Positions 54,836-63,505 of a stretch of 64,000 nucleotides of DNA are shown here, piece after piece. The notes below the pieces were generated by a model. The model was not told the DNA's origin. It did no database searches and was given only the letters and a program-made list of their open reading frames with translations. Numbering within the stretch: the first letter of the stretch is position 1; the number at the start of each line of letters is the position of its first letter. A program made the position numbers and the translations under genes. Location: assembly GCA_028688905.1 (NCBI GenBank), contig JAQTXH010000001.1, positions 124,001 through 188,000 of the forward strand, read 5' to 3'. This DNA comes from Acidiphilium sp. (GTDB taxonomy: Bacteria > Pseudomonadota > Alphaproteobacteria > Acetobacterales > Acetobacteraceae).

Positions 54836-55591
54836 TCATGCCGATTTTGGTTTTGGGAGCGGATCGAAGCAGTGGGGGGAGGGGACGAAGGCGCTGTGTT
54901 GCGGTGGCAATGGTGGGGCCGGGAGGAGGGGCGGGAAATCGGCCAAGGTGAGGGGGCGGGATGATTTGGCCTGTCCGGCTTCGGGGGGCGTGGGTTTGCC
55001 GCTCGTACTCTGAAAGTCGGGACGCTGAGAGTGGGGGCGCTGAGAGTTGCGGCGTTCGCGTTTGGGGCGTTGGCGTTTGGGCAGGATCAGGTTTGGCGGC
55101 AGGCGGACGCCCATGAGATGGCAGAGCGGGCGGAGGATGCGGCCGACCGAGGGGGTGGTCGCGATGAGTTCGACCATTTCGGGGGTGGTGAGCAGATGCT
55201 CCAGCTGCCCGATGTAGCTGTCGATCAGAAAATGGGGAACGATGCGGCGGAGGGCTGCGAAGCCGCGCGGCATCGGCGTCGGCGGGCCGAAGTAGCAGAA
55301 GGGCCAGGTTCTGGGCGTTTTTTCGGGGGTTCTTTCGCGCTTTTCGGAGATTGGGGCCGGTTTGGGTTCGCCGCGCGGTTTTTCGGCGCGGATGCTTGCG
55401 CTGGGGTCGCGGGTAGCGAGGGCTTTGAAGCGGCTGGCGAGGGTGTTGATGCGGACGCTGAGCAGCCAGAGCAGGGCGGCGGACACGCCGAGACGCCGGC
55501 CCTGCTCGGCCATGGTTTCGCACAGCATTTCGATGCTGTAGGCGAATTTCCCGGTCAGGGTGGTGGGAGGATAGGTTGGGGGCCAAGCCAT
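54836..55591 (-). CDS. Hypothetical protein, Pro-rich C-terminus
   Basis: 251 residues, family not recognised. The N-terminal third is helical and ordered (LTGKFAYSIEMLCETMAEQG, then SAALLWLLSVRINTLASRF). A middle block (FLIDSYIGQLEHLLTTPEMV, then GRILRPLCHLMGVRLPPNLI) is also conserved in character. The last 80 residues are a Pro/Arg/Ser-rich tail. Codon third positions are strongly GC, which supports real coding. The overlapping plus-strand frame at 55031-55603 is a shadow. No ribosome site is obvious before the ATG at 55591. Confidence 0.65.
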   Translation of the reverse strand: MAWPPTYPPTTLTGKFAYSIEMLCETMAEQGRRLGVSAALLWLLSVRINTLASRFKALATRDPSASIRAEKPRGEPKPAPISEKRERTPEKTPRTWPFCYFGPPTPMPRGFAALRRIVPHFLIDSYIGQLEHLLTTPEMVELIATTPSVGRILRPLCHLMGVRLPPNLILPKRQRPKRERRNSQRPHSQRPDFQSTSGKPTPPEAGQAKSSRPLTLADFPPLLPAPPLPPQHSAFVPSPHCFDPLPKPKSA

Positions 55592-55700
55592 GGGGGGAGA
55601 TAACCTGAGATGCCGGGGGGTGGGAAAGGAAAATATTAGTTAAAATTGTATTTTGTTATTTTTGGCGTTGTCGGCAATGCGCCCACGACACAAAATCATA

Positions 55701-55741
55701 GAAGTTTTTTGGTTCTATTTTGTAAAAAAGAACTTTTTTTT
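55701..55741 (+). terminator. A/T-rich hairpin with T8 tail, left of the restriction-modification gene
   Basis: GTTCT-A-TTTT (55712 on) pairs with AAAA-AAGAAC ending at 55733, and eight T follow. The same design, starting AAGTTTTTTG, occurs at 59231-59270. It lies between the hypothetical gene (opposite strand) and the restriction-modification gene. Confidence 0.5.
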
Positions 55742-55759
55742 CTAACATGTTTCCTGACT

Positions 55760-55789
55760 GGATTGCCGCGCTGCGCTCGCAATGACGTG
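55760..55789 (+). repeat. 30-bp palindromic intergenic repeat, left copy
   Basis: GGATTGCCGCGCTGCGCTCG with CAATGACGTG following. It matches the right copy at 59151-59180 in 28 of 30 positions and has the same orientation. Close relatives of this repeat are widespread between genes of alphaproteobacteria. Confidence 0.85.
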
Positions 55790-55920
55790 CGGCTGGCGGG
55801 GCTTGAGTTCGGGCTGAGGGGGTGGATGATGCTTTGTTTTTTCTGCCCTATGTTGGCTTGCTCTTGCCGCCGTGCGCCAAACCGGCAACCATGGATTGTA
55901 ACCGGGGGCACGCCAGACTC

Positions 55921-58900
55921 ATGAACCAGACCGACGATAGTTTTCAAACCTATTTCGATGCCCTCCGCCGCATCGCCCGCGATCAGAAAACCGAACACAC
56001 CGACCGCGGCGCGCTCGAAACCCTGCTCACCGCCTTCGCCTCACCCGGCATCACGATCCAGCACGAACCCAAGCGGCAGGATGACAAAGGCTCGCCCGAT
56101 TTCAAGATCACCACCAAAGGCGCGGTGCTCGGCTATGTCGAGGTGAAAACTATCGGCGAAAATCTCGATGCCATTTTAAAATCCCCCCAGATCAAAAAAT
56201 ACCGTGAATTATCCAACAACATCCTGCTCACCGACTATCTGCATTTCATCTGGATCAGCCCTAACGGCACCGAGCGTGAAAATCTTGCCTATCCCGATGA
56301 TCTGACCAAGCCGAAACACCGCCTCAATCCCGATCGCGCTGCCATTGTGGCGCGGTTGCTCACCGGGTTTTTTTCAGTCGCCCCGGTTGGCATTGGAACC
56401 GCGCATGATCTGGCCTTGGCACTGGCGACCCGCTCGCATTTGCTGCGGGAGGGGCTTGGCGACGCCCTTGCCCATCAGGCCGCGCACAACCAGCAGGGCA
56501 AGCTGTTCGGCCTCTACGGTGCGTTTCGGGTTCAGGTCTTTCACGATCTGGAATTGGACGAGTTTGCCGATGCTTTCGCCCAGATGCTCGCCTATGGATT
56601 ATTTCTCGCCCGCCTCAATACCGATCAAATCATCACCCTCGATAACGCCCGTCAATTCGTCCCCGGTGCGTTCCCCCTGATCCGCGAATTGATCGACTTC
56701 ATCGGCGAACTGCATAACCCCGACTATGGGCCCATCCGCTGGCTGGTTGAGGAAATCCTGTCGATCATGAACGGAATCGACCTCACGGCCATTCGGACGG
56801 ACCTGAGTTTCTCTAATCGCAAAGCGGTTCGCCGCGCGGTTCGGGCCGGATCGGAGCAAGAACACCGGCTGTTCGAGCGCGACCCGTTTGTATATTTTTA
56901 CGAGGATTTCCTGGCGAAATATGACGCCAAGCTGCGCAAAGCGCGCGGTGTCTATTACACGCCGCCGCCGGTGGTGAATTTCATCATTCGCGCGATCGAC
57001 GATGTGCTCCGGTCATCCTTCGGCATCGCCGATGGGCTGGCCGATCACCGCCGCGTTACCCTGCTCGATTTCGCCACCGGCACCGGCACATTTCTGCTCG
57101 AAGCGCTGGAGCGGATGTTCGAGACCATCGGGCCGAGCGAGGCCAAGCGCGAATTGTTAATCCGCGAGCATGTGTTGAAAAATGTGTTCGGCTTTGAATA
57201 TCTGATCGCGCCCTACACCATCGCCCATTTAAAACTTTCGCAATATTTGAAGGACAAGGGGTTCACCTTTTCAGGTGCCGAGCGGCTGCGGGTCTATCTG
57301 ACCAACACGCTGGAACCGATCGCGCCGCAGGATAATTGGTTGTTGCCCGCGCTGAGTGCCGAGGCGACCGCCGCGCAAACCGTGAAAGACCAGCCGATTT
57401 TGGTGATCACCGGCAACCCACCCTATTCTGGCCATTCCAAAAACAAGGGCAAATGGATAGCGAGAGCAATTGACGCCTATAAAATAGTCGATGGCAAGCC
57501 GCTTGGGGAGCGCAATCCAAAATGGCTCAACGATGATTATGTCAAATTTATCCGCTTTGCCCAGATGAAAATCGACGCGGTGCCGGAAGGGATGATTGGT
57601 ATCATCACCAATCACTCATTTCTCGACAACCCGACATTTCGCGGCATGCGCCAATCATTGATGACAAGTTTCGATCAAATTTTTGTGCTCGATCTGCACG
57701 GCAACGCCAAGAAAAAGGAGACCGCGCCGGACGGTTCGAAAGATGAAAACGTCTTTGATATCGAGCAGGGAGTCGCAATATCGCTGTTCATCAAAACCCG
57801 CAAACCGAAGGCCCATAAAGTATTCCGCGCCGATCTTTATGGGCCGCGTCTTACCAAGTATGAAGCTTGCGCGCGTACCGCGTTCAACGCGATCGACTGG
57901 CGGGAGGTGGTTCCGACTACCCCGTTCTATCTGTTCGAAACAGGCGATATCGTGCGCGAAGCCGAATACCGGTTTGGTCCCTCGGTGGTCGATATTTTTC
58001 CGGTCAATACTTTAGGTTTTCAAACCCATCGTGACGATTTTGCCATCGCTTTTACCTTGGAGGAGATGACTGCACGAATTGGAGACATTCAAAACGCAGC
58101 CATCTCCGACGCTGAAATTTTAGAAAAATACGGAATCAGTGATAATAAAGACTGGCAATTAACAGCATCCCGCGCCAAAATTCGATCTAAAGTCGCCTTT
58201 GAAATTGACTGCGTCGGTTATAGACCGTTTGATTATCGATATTGTTTGTTTGGTTACGAAACTATGGACCGTCCAAGGCAGGATTTAATAAATCACGTAT
58301 ATAAAAAAAATAATACTTGTCTTCTTGTACCTCGTCAAATTGGCACCGCCATTTGGTGCCACGTGTTTGTTGCGGATAATCCCGCAAATGATTGCCTGAT
58401 ATCAAATCGTTCTCGTGAAGCAAACCAAGTTTTGCCTCTATACCTATACCCAGCTGAAGACAGGGAACGTCGCACGAGACACGATCTATTCGACGTAGAC
58501 GATCCCTTCGCCGGTCAGGAAAAGATCGAGAACATAGCCGCAACGTATCGCAATCAACTCGCAGTCCGGTATGGCGACCCTGCATTTACTCCGGAACAAA
58601 TCTTTGGCTATGTCTATGCCATTCTCCACGCCCGGACCTATCGTGCCCGCTTTGCCGAATTCCTGCGCGGTGATTTTCCGCGCATTCCGTTTACGGACGA
58701 GCGCCGTGATTTAGAGACCCTCGCCGACCTCGGATGGTCACTCGCCCAAATCCATCTGATGAAAACCCTGCCCCGCTCGAACCTTGGCCAGTATCGCGGC
58801 AAGGGCGATAACAGCGTCGAAAAGCCCCGCTATGCCGAGGCCGAGCAGGCGCTCTATATCAACGCGGCGCAAAACTTCGCCCCAATTCCGCTGGCGATCT

Positions 58901-59085
58901 GGGAGTTTCAGATCGGCGGCTACCAAGTGCTCGACAAATACCTGAAATCCCGCAAGGGACGCAAACTCACCCTCGACGAAGTCACTCAGGTCGAGCGGAT
59001 CGTGGCGGCGCTGGAGGCGACCCTCATCAGCATGGCAACAATCGATGCGGCGTATCGGACCGCGTTTGCGGGTGAGGCCGCATGA
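55921..59085 (+). CDS. Single-chain restriction-modification protein (type IIG/ISP-like, no helicase)
   Basis: 1054 residues that should both methylate and cut DNA. The N-terminal nuclease has a PD-(D/E)xK pattern: SPDFKITTKG and YVEVKT (Asp near 61, Glu and Lys near 74-76). A helical connector follows. The N6-adenine methyltransferase has RGVYYTPPPVVNFIIRA, motif I LLDFATGTGTFLLEAL (near 382) and motif IV GNPPYSGHS (near 498). Residues about 620-900 are the likely target-recognition part. Type ISP enzymes such as LlaBIII add a helicase between nuclease and methylase; it is absent here. ATG at 55921 has only a weak ribosome site. Confidence 0.88.
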   Translation: MNQTDDSFQTYFDALRRIARDQKTEHTDRGALETLLTAFASPGITIQHEPKRQDDKGSPDFKITTKGAVLGYVEVKTIGENLDAILKSPQIKKYRELSNNILLTDYLHFIWISPNGTERENLAYPDDLTKPKHRLNPDRAAIVARLLTGFFSVAPVGIGTAHDLALALATRSHLLREGLGDALAHQAAHNQQGKLFGLYGAFRVQVFHDLELDEFADAFAQMLAYGLFLARLNTDQIITLDNARQFVPGAFPLIRELIDFIGELHNPDYGPIRWLVEEILSIMNGIDLTAIRTDLSFSNRKAVRRAVRAGSEQEHRLFERDPFVYFYEDFLAKYDAKLRKARGVYYTPPPVVNFIIRAIDDVLRSSFGIADGLADHRRVTLLDFATGTGTFLLEALERMFETIGPSEAKRELLIREHVLKNVFGFEYLIAPYTIAHLKLSQYLKDKGFTFSGAERLRVYLTNTLEPIAPQDNWLLPALSAEATAAQTVKDQPILVITGNPPYSGHSKNKGKWIARAIDAYKIVDGKPLGERNPKWLNDDYVKFIRFAQMKIDAVPEGMIGIITNHSFLDNPTFRGMRQSLMTSFDQIFVLDLHGNAKKKETAPDGSKDENVFDIEQGVAISLFIKTRKPKAHKVFRADLYGPRLTKYEACARTAFNAIDWREVVPTTPFYLFETGDIVREAEYRFGPSVVDIFPVNTLGFQTHRDDFAIAFTLEEMTARIGDIQNAAISDAEILEKYGISDNKDWQLTASRAKIRSKVAFEIDCVGYRPFDYRYCLFGYETMDRPRQDLINHVYKKNNTCLLVPRQIGTAIWCHVFVADNPANDCLISNRSREANQVLPLYLYPAEDRERRTRHDLFDVDDPFAGQEKIENIAATYRNQLAVRYGDPAFTPEQIFGYVYAILHARTYRARFAEFLRGDFPRIPFTDERRDLETLADLGWSLAQIHLMKTLPRSNLGQYRGKGDNSVEKPRYAEAEQALYINAAQNFAPIPLAIWEFQIGGYQVLDKYLKSRKGRKLTLDEVTQVERIVAALEATLISMATIDAAYRTAFAGEAA

Positions 59086-59150
59086 TGGGCGGTTGGGTGG
59101 GGTGATTTGTGGGGGCGGGATAGGGCTGGGCGCATGGGTTGTGGCGTGGT

Positions 59151-59180
59151 GGATTGCCGTGCTGCGCCCGCAATGACGTG
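59151..59180 (+). repeat. 30-bp palindromic intergenic repeat, right copy
   Basis: Same unit and orientation as 55760-55789 with two changes (T for C at the tenth base, C for T at the eighteenth). It lies 65 nt after the restriction-modification stop. Confidence 0.85.
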
Positions 59181-59230
59181 GGAGGGCCAGGTTCGCATGG
59201 CGGGTTGAGATTAATGGCTTAAATTAAAAA

Positions 59231-59270
59231 AAGTTTTTTGCTTCTTTTTTGCAAAAAAGAAGTCTTTTTC
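59231..59270. terminator. A/T-rich hairpin right of the restriction-modification gene
   Basis: CTTCTTTTTT (59241-59250), GC, AAAAAAGAAG (59253-59262) is a perfect 10-bp inverted repeat. T-rich sequence follows, and an A-run lies before it at 59226. It sits between convergent genes and could stop transcription both ways. Confidence 0.6.
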
Positions 59271-59292
59271 TTCCTCTTTTCCTTCCCTCCCT

Positions 59293-60870
59293 TTACTCCA
59301 TCACCGCCATCTCATGTGTCTCCGCTGGTACTCCTGTGATTTGCGGCGGTTTGCGCATCAGCAGCAGGGTGAACACGGCGGGAATGCTGATGATCAGCAT
59401 GAATTTGAAGGCATCGATGTAGGAAATGATTTCCGACTGGGTATCGACCAGGGCGTTGAGCATCGCGGCTCCGCGGGTGGTCATCGGGTCGAGGTACGCC
59501 CCCACGGCTCCGCCGACTTGCAGCGCGCGGTTGAACGGGGTGATCCCGTGGCTGATCGAGGCGTGCGCCACCTGCGACATTTGCACCTGCACTGCCTCGG
59601 TGATCGAAATTCCGACGGCCATGCCGATGTTGCGCATCAGGCTGAGCAGCGAGGTGCCCTGGGTGCGCAGCGCGGGGTCGAGCGTGTAGAACGCGACCAC
59701 CTGCAAGGGGGTGAACACGAAGCCGAGGCCCGCGCCCTGAACAATGATGGTTTCGATCAGGTATGATTGCGGCGAGGAGGGCAGCCATTGCATCATCATC
59801 CAGAATGACACGATCAGCAGCATGAACCCTAGGAACATCAGGTAGCGCGGATCGATTTTGTTGGTCAGGCGGCCGGCGATCATCATTGCCCCCATGGTTC
59901 CGAGGCCGCGCGGGGCCATGACCAGGCCGGCGAGTTCCACCGGGTAATCGCCGAGTTTTTCGAGAAACGGCGGCATCAGGGTCGAGGATGACAGGAGGAC
60001 CGAGCCGACCGCGAACATGGCGATCAGGGACGCATTCAAATTGCGGTCGCGGAACACACCGCGCGGGATGAACGGTTTGTCGGCGGTGAGCATATGCACG
60101 ACGAACAGGTAAAGTCCGATCGTCGCGAGCACGGCATAGGTGATGATCTCGGTCGAGCCGAACCAGTCTTTTTCCTCGCCACGGTCGAGCATGATCTGCA
60201 AGGACGCCAGGAACAGCGAGAGCACGGCAAAGCCGATCCAGTCGAAATGCCCGCTCGATCGCGCCGCCGCGCCACGCTTGGGCATGAAGAAGCCGAGGGC
60301 GAGGGTCGCCGCGATGCCGAATGGCAGGTTGACGAAGAACACATAGCGCCAGTCGTAGAAATAGGTCAGGTAGCCGCCCAGGGTCGGCCCCAATATCGGC
60401 CCGATCATTACCCCGATGCCCCAGATCGCCATTGCCTGGCCGCGTTTTTCGACCGGGTAGATGTCAAGCATGGTGGATTGGCTGAGCGGCACCAGAGCGG
60501 CCCCGAACACGCCCTGCAACAACCGGTCCGCCACCATTTCGTCCAGCGAGGTGGCGATGCCGCACATCATCGAGGTGATGGTGAACCCGATGATCGAGAC
60601 CATGAAGACGTTTTTGCGGCCGAAGCGCGAGGCGAGCCAGCCGACAGGGGCGGTCATGATCGCGGCGGCGACGACGTAGGAGGTCAGCACCCAGGTGATT
60701 TCGTCGTAGGAGGCCGAGAGCGAGCCTTGCATGTAGGGCAGCGAGACGTTGGCGATGGTCGCGTCCAGGGCCTGCATCAGCGTGCCGATCATGCAGCCGA
60801 TGGTGACGATCACGCGCGGCATGCCGCTGACCCGCATCACTTCATCTCTGGTATTTCCCGGTTCGGCCAT
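59293..60870 (-). CDS. emrB: DHA2-family multidrug efflux protein, EmrB-like
   Basis: A proton-driven exporter of 525 residues with 14 helices. MQALDATIANVSLPYMQG near residue 32, TSYVVAAAIMTAPVGWLASR, GRKNVFM (motif A) and GPILGPTLGGYL (motif C) are DHA2 signatures. It works with the HlyD-type protein encoded just upstream to move drugs across both membranes. ATG at 60870 lies 14 nt after that gene. Confidence 0.92.
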   Translation of the reverse strand: MAEPGNTRDEVMRVSGMPRVIVTIGCMIGTLMQALDATIANVSLPYMQGSLSASYDEITWVLTSYVVAAAIMTAPVGWLASRFGRKNVFMVSIIGFTITSMMCGIATSLDEMVADRLLQGVFGAALVPLSQSTMLDIYPVEKRGQAMAIWGIGVMIGPILGPTLGGYLTYFYDWRYVFFVNLPFGIAATLALGFFMPKRGAAARSSGHFDWIGFAVLSLFLASLQIMLDRGEEKDWFGSTEIITYAVLATIGLYLFVVHMLTADKPFIPRGVFRDRNLNASLIAMFAVGSVLLSSSTLMPPFLEKLGDYPVELAGLVMAPRGLGTMGAMMIAGRLTNKIDPRYLMFLGFMLLIVSFWMMMQWLPSSPQSYLIETIIVQGAGLGFVFTPLQVVAFYTLDPALRTQGTSLLSLMRNIGMAVGISITEAVQVQMSQVAHASISHGITPFNRALQVGGAVGAYLDPMTTRGAAMLNALVDTQSEIISYIDAFKFMLIISIPAVFTLLLMRKPPQITGVPAETHEMAVME

Positions 60871-60884
60871 GCGCGGTCAGGCGA

Positions 60885-62015
60885 TTAGAACAGATTGGAA
60901 AGTTTGTGCCGATGGCCGGTGATGATATCGACCTCGGCGGTCATGCCGTTGCGTAGCACGAGGTTCTTCGGCCCGCTGGTGATGTTCACCCGCAGTGGAA
61001 TCCGCTGGACCACCTTGACCCAGTTGCCCGACGAATTCTGGGCCGGCAGGATCGAGAAGCTCGACCCGCTGGCCGGCGAAATACTGGCCACCACGCCGTG
61101 CCAGAGTTGGCCGGGGTAGGTATCGACGTGGATATTCACCTTGTCGCCCGGTTTGACCCAGGTGAGCGCGGTTTCCTTCGGCTGGGCGCGGACCCAGATA
61201 TCGGTTGAAGACACCAGCCCGAAGGCGGCGGTGCCGGCGGGCAGATACATGCCGCGTTGCAGTTGTTCGGTCTCGGTCACCACGCCGGCAAAGGGGGCGC
61301 GCACGATGGAGTGGCGATAGTTCAACTCCGCCGTGGCCAAGGCGGCTGCGGCGGCCTTGTACTGCGGCGTGTCGGCAAGGGGGATTAGCGCGTTGCCGGA
61401 TAATTTCGCGAGGTCGACGCCAGCCTGCGCCTGCATCGCTTCCAGATCGGCTTGCGCGCCCTCGAACTTGTATTTGGCGTTATCGTAATCCGATTGGGTG
61501 ACGCCGCCGCCGTGGACCAGCGAGGCATAGCGCCGGTAGTTCAGCCGGTCGTTCTCGACCACCGATTGTTGGACCCTGATTTTGGCAAGCTGCGCCTGGT
61601 AGCCATGCCGCGCGGCGCTGATTTGCTGGGAAACTTCCTCAAGCCGCGCGCGGGCCTGATCGACCGCGACGACGAACCGGGTGGGATCGAGCCGGAACAG
61701 CACCTGTCCGGGTTTAACCGCCTGATGGTCGCGCACCTCGACCTTGTCGACCAGACCGGAAACATCGGTGGAAAGATTGACCCTGGCGGCCTTCACGTAG
61801 GTGTCGGTCACCGAAATCGAACCGCCGGTGAACAGCCAGTAGAGCAGGACCGCGAGCAAAATAAGGATAACCCCGCCGATCATCAGGATCGGGCGCAGCA
61901 GTTTGCCGCGGCCGCGGACGCCCGCCTCGGACCGGGTTTGGCCGCTCCGTCCACCACTTTCATGGGCGTCTGAATCGCGGGCGACGACGCCGGCGGGGGA
62001 ACGGATCTGAGACAT
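60885..62015 (-). CDS. emrA: EmrA-like membrane fusion protein
   Basis: 376 residues: a cytoplasmic tail, one helix (LLRPILMIGGVILILLAVLL at about 39-62), a lipoyl half (VNLSTDVSGLVDKVEVRDHQ), a coiled coil (about 110-215), the second lipoyl half (IVRAPFAGVVTETEQLQ) and a beta domain. The ATG at 62015 overlaps the MarR stop (TGATG). A TTG one codon earlier is less likely. It pairs with EmrB. Confidence 0.92.
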   Translation of the reverse strand: MSQIRSPAGVVARDSDAHESGGRSGQTRSEAGVRGRGKLLRPILMIGGVILILLAVLLYWLFTGGSISVTDTYVKAARVNLSTDVSGLVDKVEVRDHQAVKPGQVLFRLDPTRFVVAVDQARARLEEVSQQISAARHGYQAQLAKIRVQQSVVENDRLNYRRYASLVHGGGVTQSDYDNAKYKFEGAQADLEAMQAQAGVDLAKLSGNALIPLADTPQYKAAAAALATAELNYRHSIVRAPFAGVVTETEQLQRGMYLPAGTAAFGLVSSTDIWVRAQPKETALTWVKPGDKVNIHVDTYPGQLWHGVVASISPASGSSFSILPAQNSSGNWVKVVQRIPLRVNITSGPKNLVLRNGMTAEVDIITGHRHKLSNLF

Positions 62016-62530
62016 CAAACGATCTCCTGTTCGGCCTTGTCGGCACTGGTCATGGAGGTGTCGGCCGCGCGATCGGCGGCGAGTAGAATTGTTTTCATGC
62101 GCAACAGTCCGGCAATGGTGGCGTCGATCATGGCGGGGGTCAGGTCGGCGGAAACGAAAGCGGCGACGGCTTCGCGCTGGGCTTCGATGTCCCGCAGCAA
62201 CGGGTCGGCGCGGGGTGTCAGGTGCAACCGCCAGATCCGGCGGTCACGCGGGTCGGCACGGCGCTCGACCAGGCCGCGCGCTTCCAGCCGGTCGGTGAGG
62301 CGGGCGACGGTCATCGGCTCGACCTCGAGGATTTCCGAAAGGTCTTTTTGGGACAAGCCCGGATTGCGCGCGAGCTTGATCATCATCACCCATTGCGCGC
62401 GGTTCATGTCGTGCATCCGGGCGCGACGATTGATTTCGCGGCGCAGCAGACGGGCGACATCGTGCAACAAATACAGGATGTCCGGCTCGGAATTGCCGCC
62501 TTGCGGCGCGCAAGATGATGTCTGATCCAT
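62015..62530 (-). CDS. MarR-family transcriptional regulator
   Basis: 171 residues. The winged helix-turn-helix is typical: NPGLSQKDLSEILEVEPMTV then ARLTDRLEARGLVERRADPR and the wing DRRIWRLHLTP. It is the first gene of the operon with emrA and emrB and probably represses it until a drug-like ligand binds. A short palindrome lies just before the ATG. Confidence 0.9.
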   Translation of the reverse strand: MDQTSSCAPQGGNSEPDILYLLHDVARLLRREINRRARMHDMNRAQWVMMIKLARNPGLSQKDLSEILEVEPMTVARLTDRLEARGLVERRADPRDRRIWRLHLTPRADPLLRDIEAQREAVAAFVSADLTPAMIDATIAGLLRMKTILLAADRAADTSMTSADKAEQEIV

Positions 62531-62540
62531 TCCGAGTCAA

Positions 62541-62555
62541 ATCATAGACAATGAT
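62541..62555. promoter_or_regulatory. Candidate MarR operator
   Basis: ATCAT-AGACA-ATGAT is a perfect 5-bp inverted repeat with 5-nt spacer, 10 nt upstream of the MarR start codon, in an A/T-rich patch that would suit the promoter. Autorepression is inferred from the family. Confidence 0.35.
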
Positions 62556-62637
62556 ACGAGTAAGCGCTACTGCCCCAGTTCTGCGTTTTTCGCCGGGGCG
62601 CTACGCGGTGCGTCCCCCTTGTGTTCGCCGTGCGTCG

Positions 62638-63345
62638 TTATCCGTGCAACGCCTGATGCAATACCGGGATCGCGCCGGACAGCATGATCTGCACGCCGAT
62701 CCCCAGCAGAATGAACGCGGCGAGCCGGGCCACCACCCGCCGCCCGGTTTCGCCCAGCAGGGTGCCCAAGCGGTCGGCGGTGGCGTAGGTCAGCCAGATG
62801 ATCAGCGCCATCGCGATCGCCGCGAGCGACAGGCCGGCAAAAAACAAACCGAGCGAGACCCCATAGGCCGGGCGCTGGGTGCCGAGCGCCACCGCGACGG
62901 CGATGGTGCCGGGTCCGGTCGTGAAGGGGAGGGTAAGCGGGAAAAAGGCAATGCCGGCAATATCCTCGCGGCGGGCATCGGTCTCGTCGCCCGCGGAAAA
63001 GTCTGACGAGGCTCGTGCCGCCTCGGCCTGCTTGCGCTCCTCATGCACCTCGGGGGCGATGAGCATCTGATAGGCCCGCGCCGCCACCACGAGGCCGCCG
63101 GCCAAGCGCAGCGCGTTCAGCGAGATCCCGAAAAAACTCAGGATGTAACTGCCGCCCCACAGCGAGATCAGCATCACGACGGCACTGTTCACACCCACCC
63201 GGCGTGCCAGGGCCACACGGTCCTGGTGGTTGCGCCCCGCGGTGACCTCGTTGAAAATGATCGCGCCGGCCAGCGGGTTCACGATCGAGAGCAGGGCTGG
63301 GAAGGCGAGCAAAAACGCATCGACGGCGGAGTCGATCAGGTTCAA
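62638..63345 (-). CDS. MarC/UPF0056-family membrane protein
   Basis: 235 residues, six helices. LLSIVNPLAGAIIFNEV near residue 19, FGISLNALRLAGGLVVA and FPLTLPFTTGPGTIAVAVAL are family signatures. Despite the name, MarC is not shown to confer drug resistance, and its role is unknown. The start is TTG at 63345 (GGAGA about 12 nt upstream); no ATG fits the conserved N-terminus. A charged loop of about 35 residues (EERKQAEAARASSDFSAGDE) separates the two halves. Confidence 0.85.
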   Translation of the reverse strand: MNLIDSAVDAFLLAFPALLSIVNPLAGAIIFNEVTAGRNHQDRVALARRVGVNSAVVMLISLWGGSYILSFFGISLNALRLAGGLVVAARAYQMLIAPEVHEERKQAEAARASSDFSAGDETDARREDIAGIAFFPLTLPFTTGPGTIAVAVALGTQRPAYGVSLGLFFAGLSLAAIAMALIIWLTYATADRLGTLLGETGRRVVARLAAFILLGIGVQIMLSGAIPVLHQALHG

Positions 63346-63505
63346 GCGGGCCAGTCTCCGGCGGTTCGCGCGCTGGGTTTGGGGGCGATGGTCATGGCGG
63401 GACGATAGAGCAGTATTATTTTTTATGAAATCGTCAAGCGATCGCCACGCGCGACCAAACCCAGCATTTTTTTATTTCTGGCGATCTGGCGCCGGTTTGG
63501 GAGGG

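Larger units (their letters stand above)
55592..55920. other. Intergenic region before the restriction-modification gene
   Basis: 329 nt, AT-rich up to 55750, without a convincing gene. It holds the T-rich hairpin (55701-55741) and the palindromic repeat (55760-55789) described separately. A 92-codon frame across it runs through both repeats and is not credible. Confidence 0.6.

Noticed and set aside
53247..55586. 779-codon reverse frame over upp, the ureohydrolase and the hypothetical gene
   Set aside because: Antisense to two certain enzymes; only the separate frame 54836-55591 has protein-like blocks.
55031..55603. 190-codon plus-strand frame opposite the hypothetical protein
   Set aside because: Ala/Gly/Glu-rich mirror of the reverse-strand gene, which has the better amino-acid pattern.
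55646..55924. 92-codon frame before the restriction gene
   Set aside because: It reads through the T-rich hairpin and the palindromic repeat and has no ribosome site.
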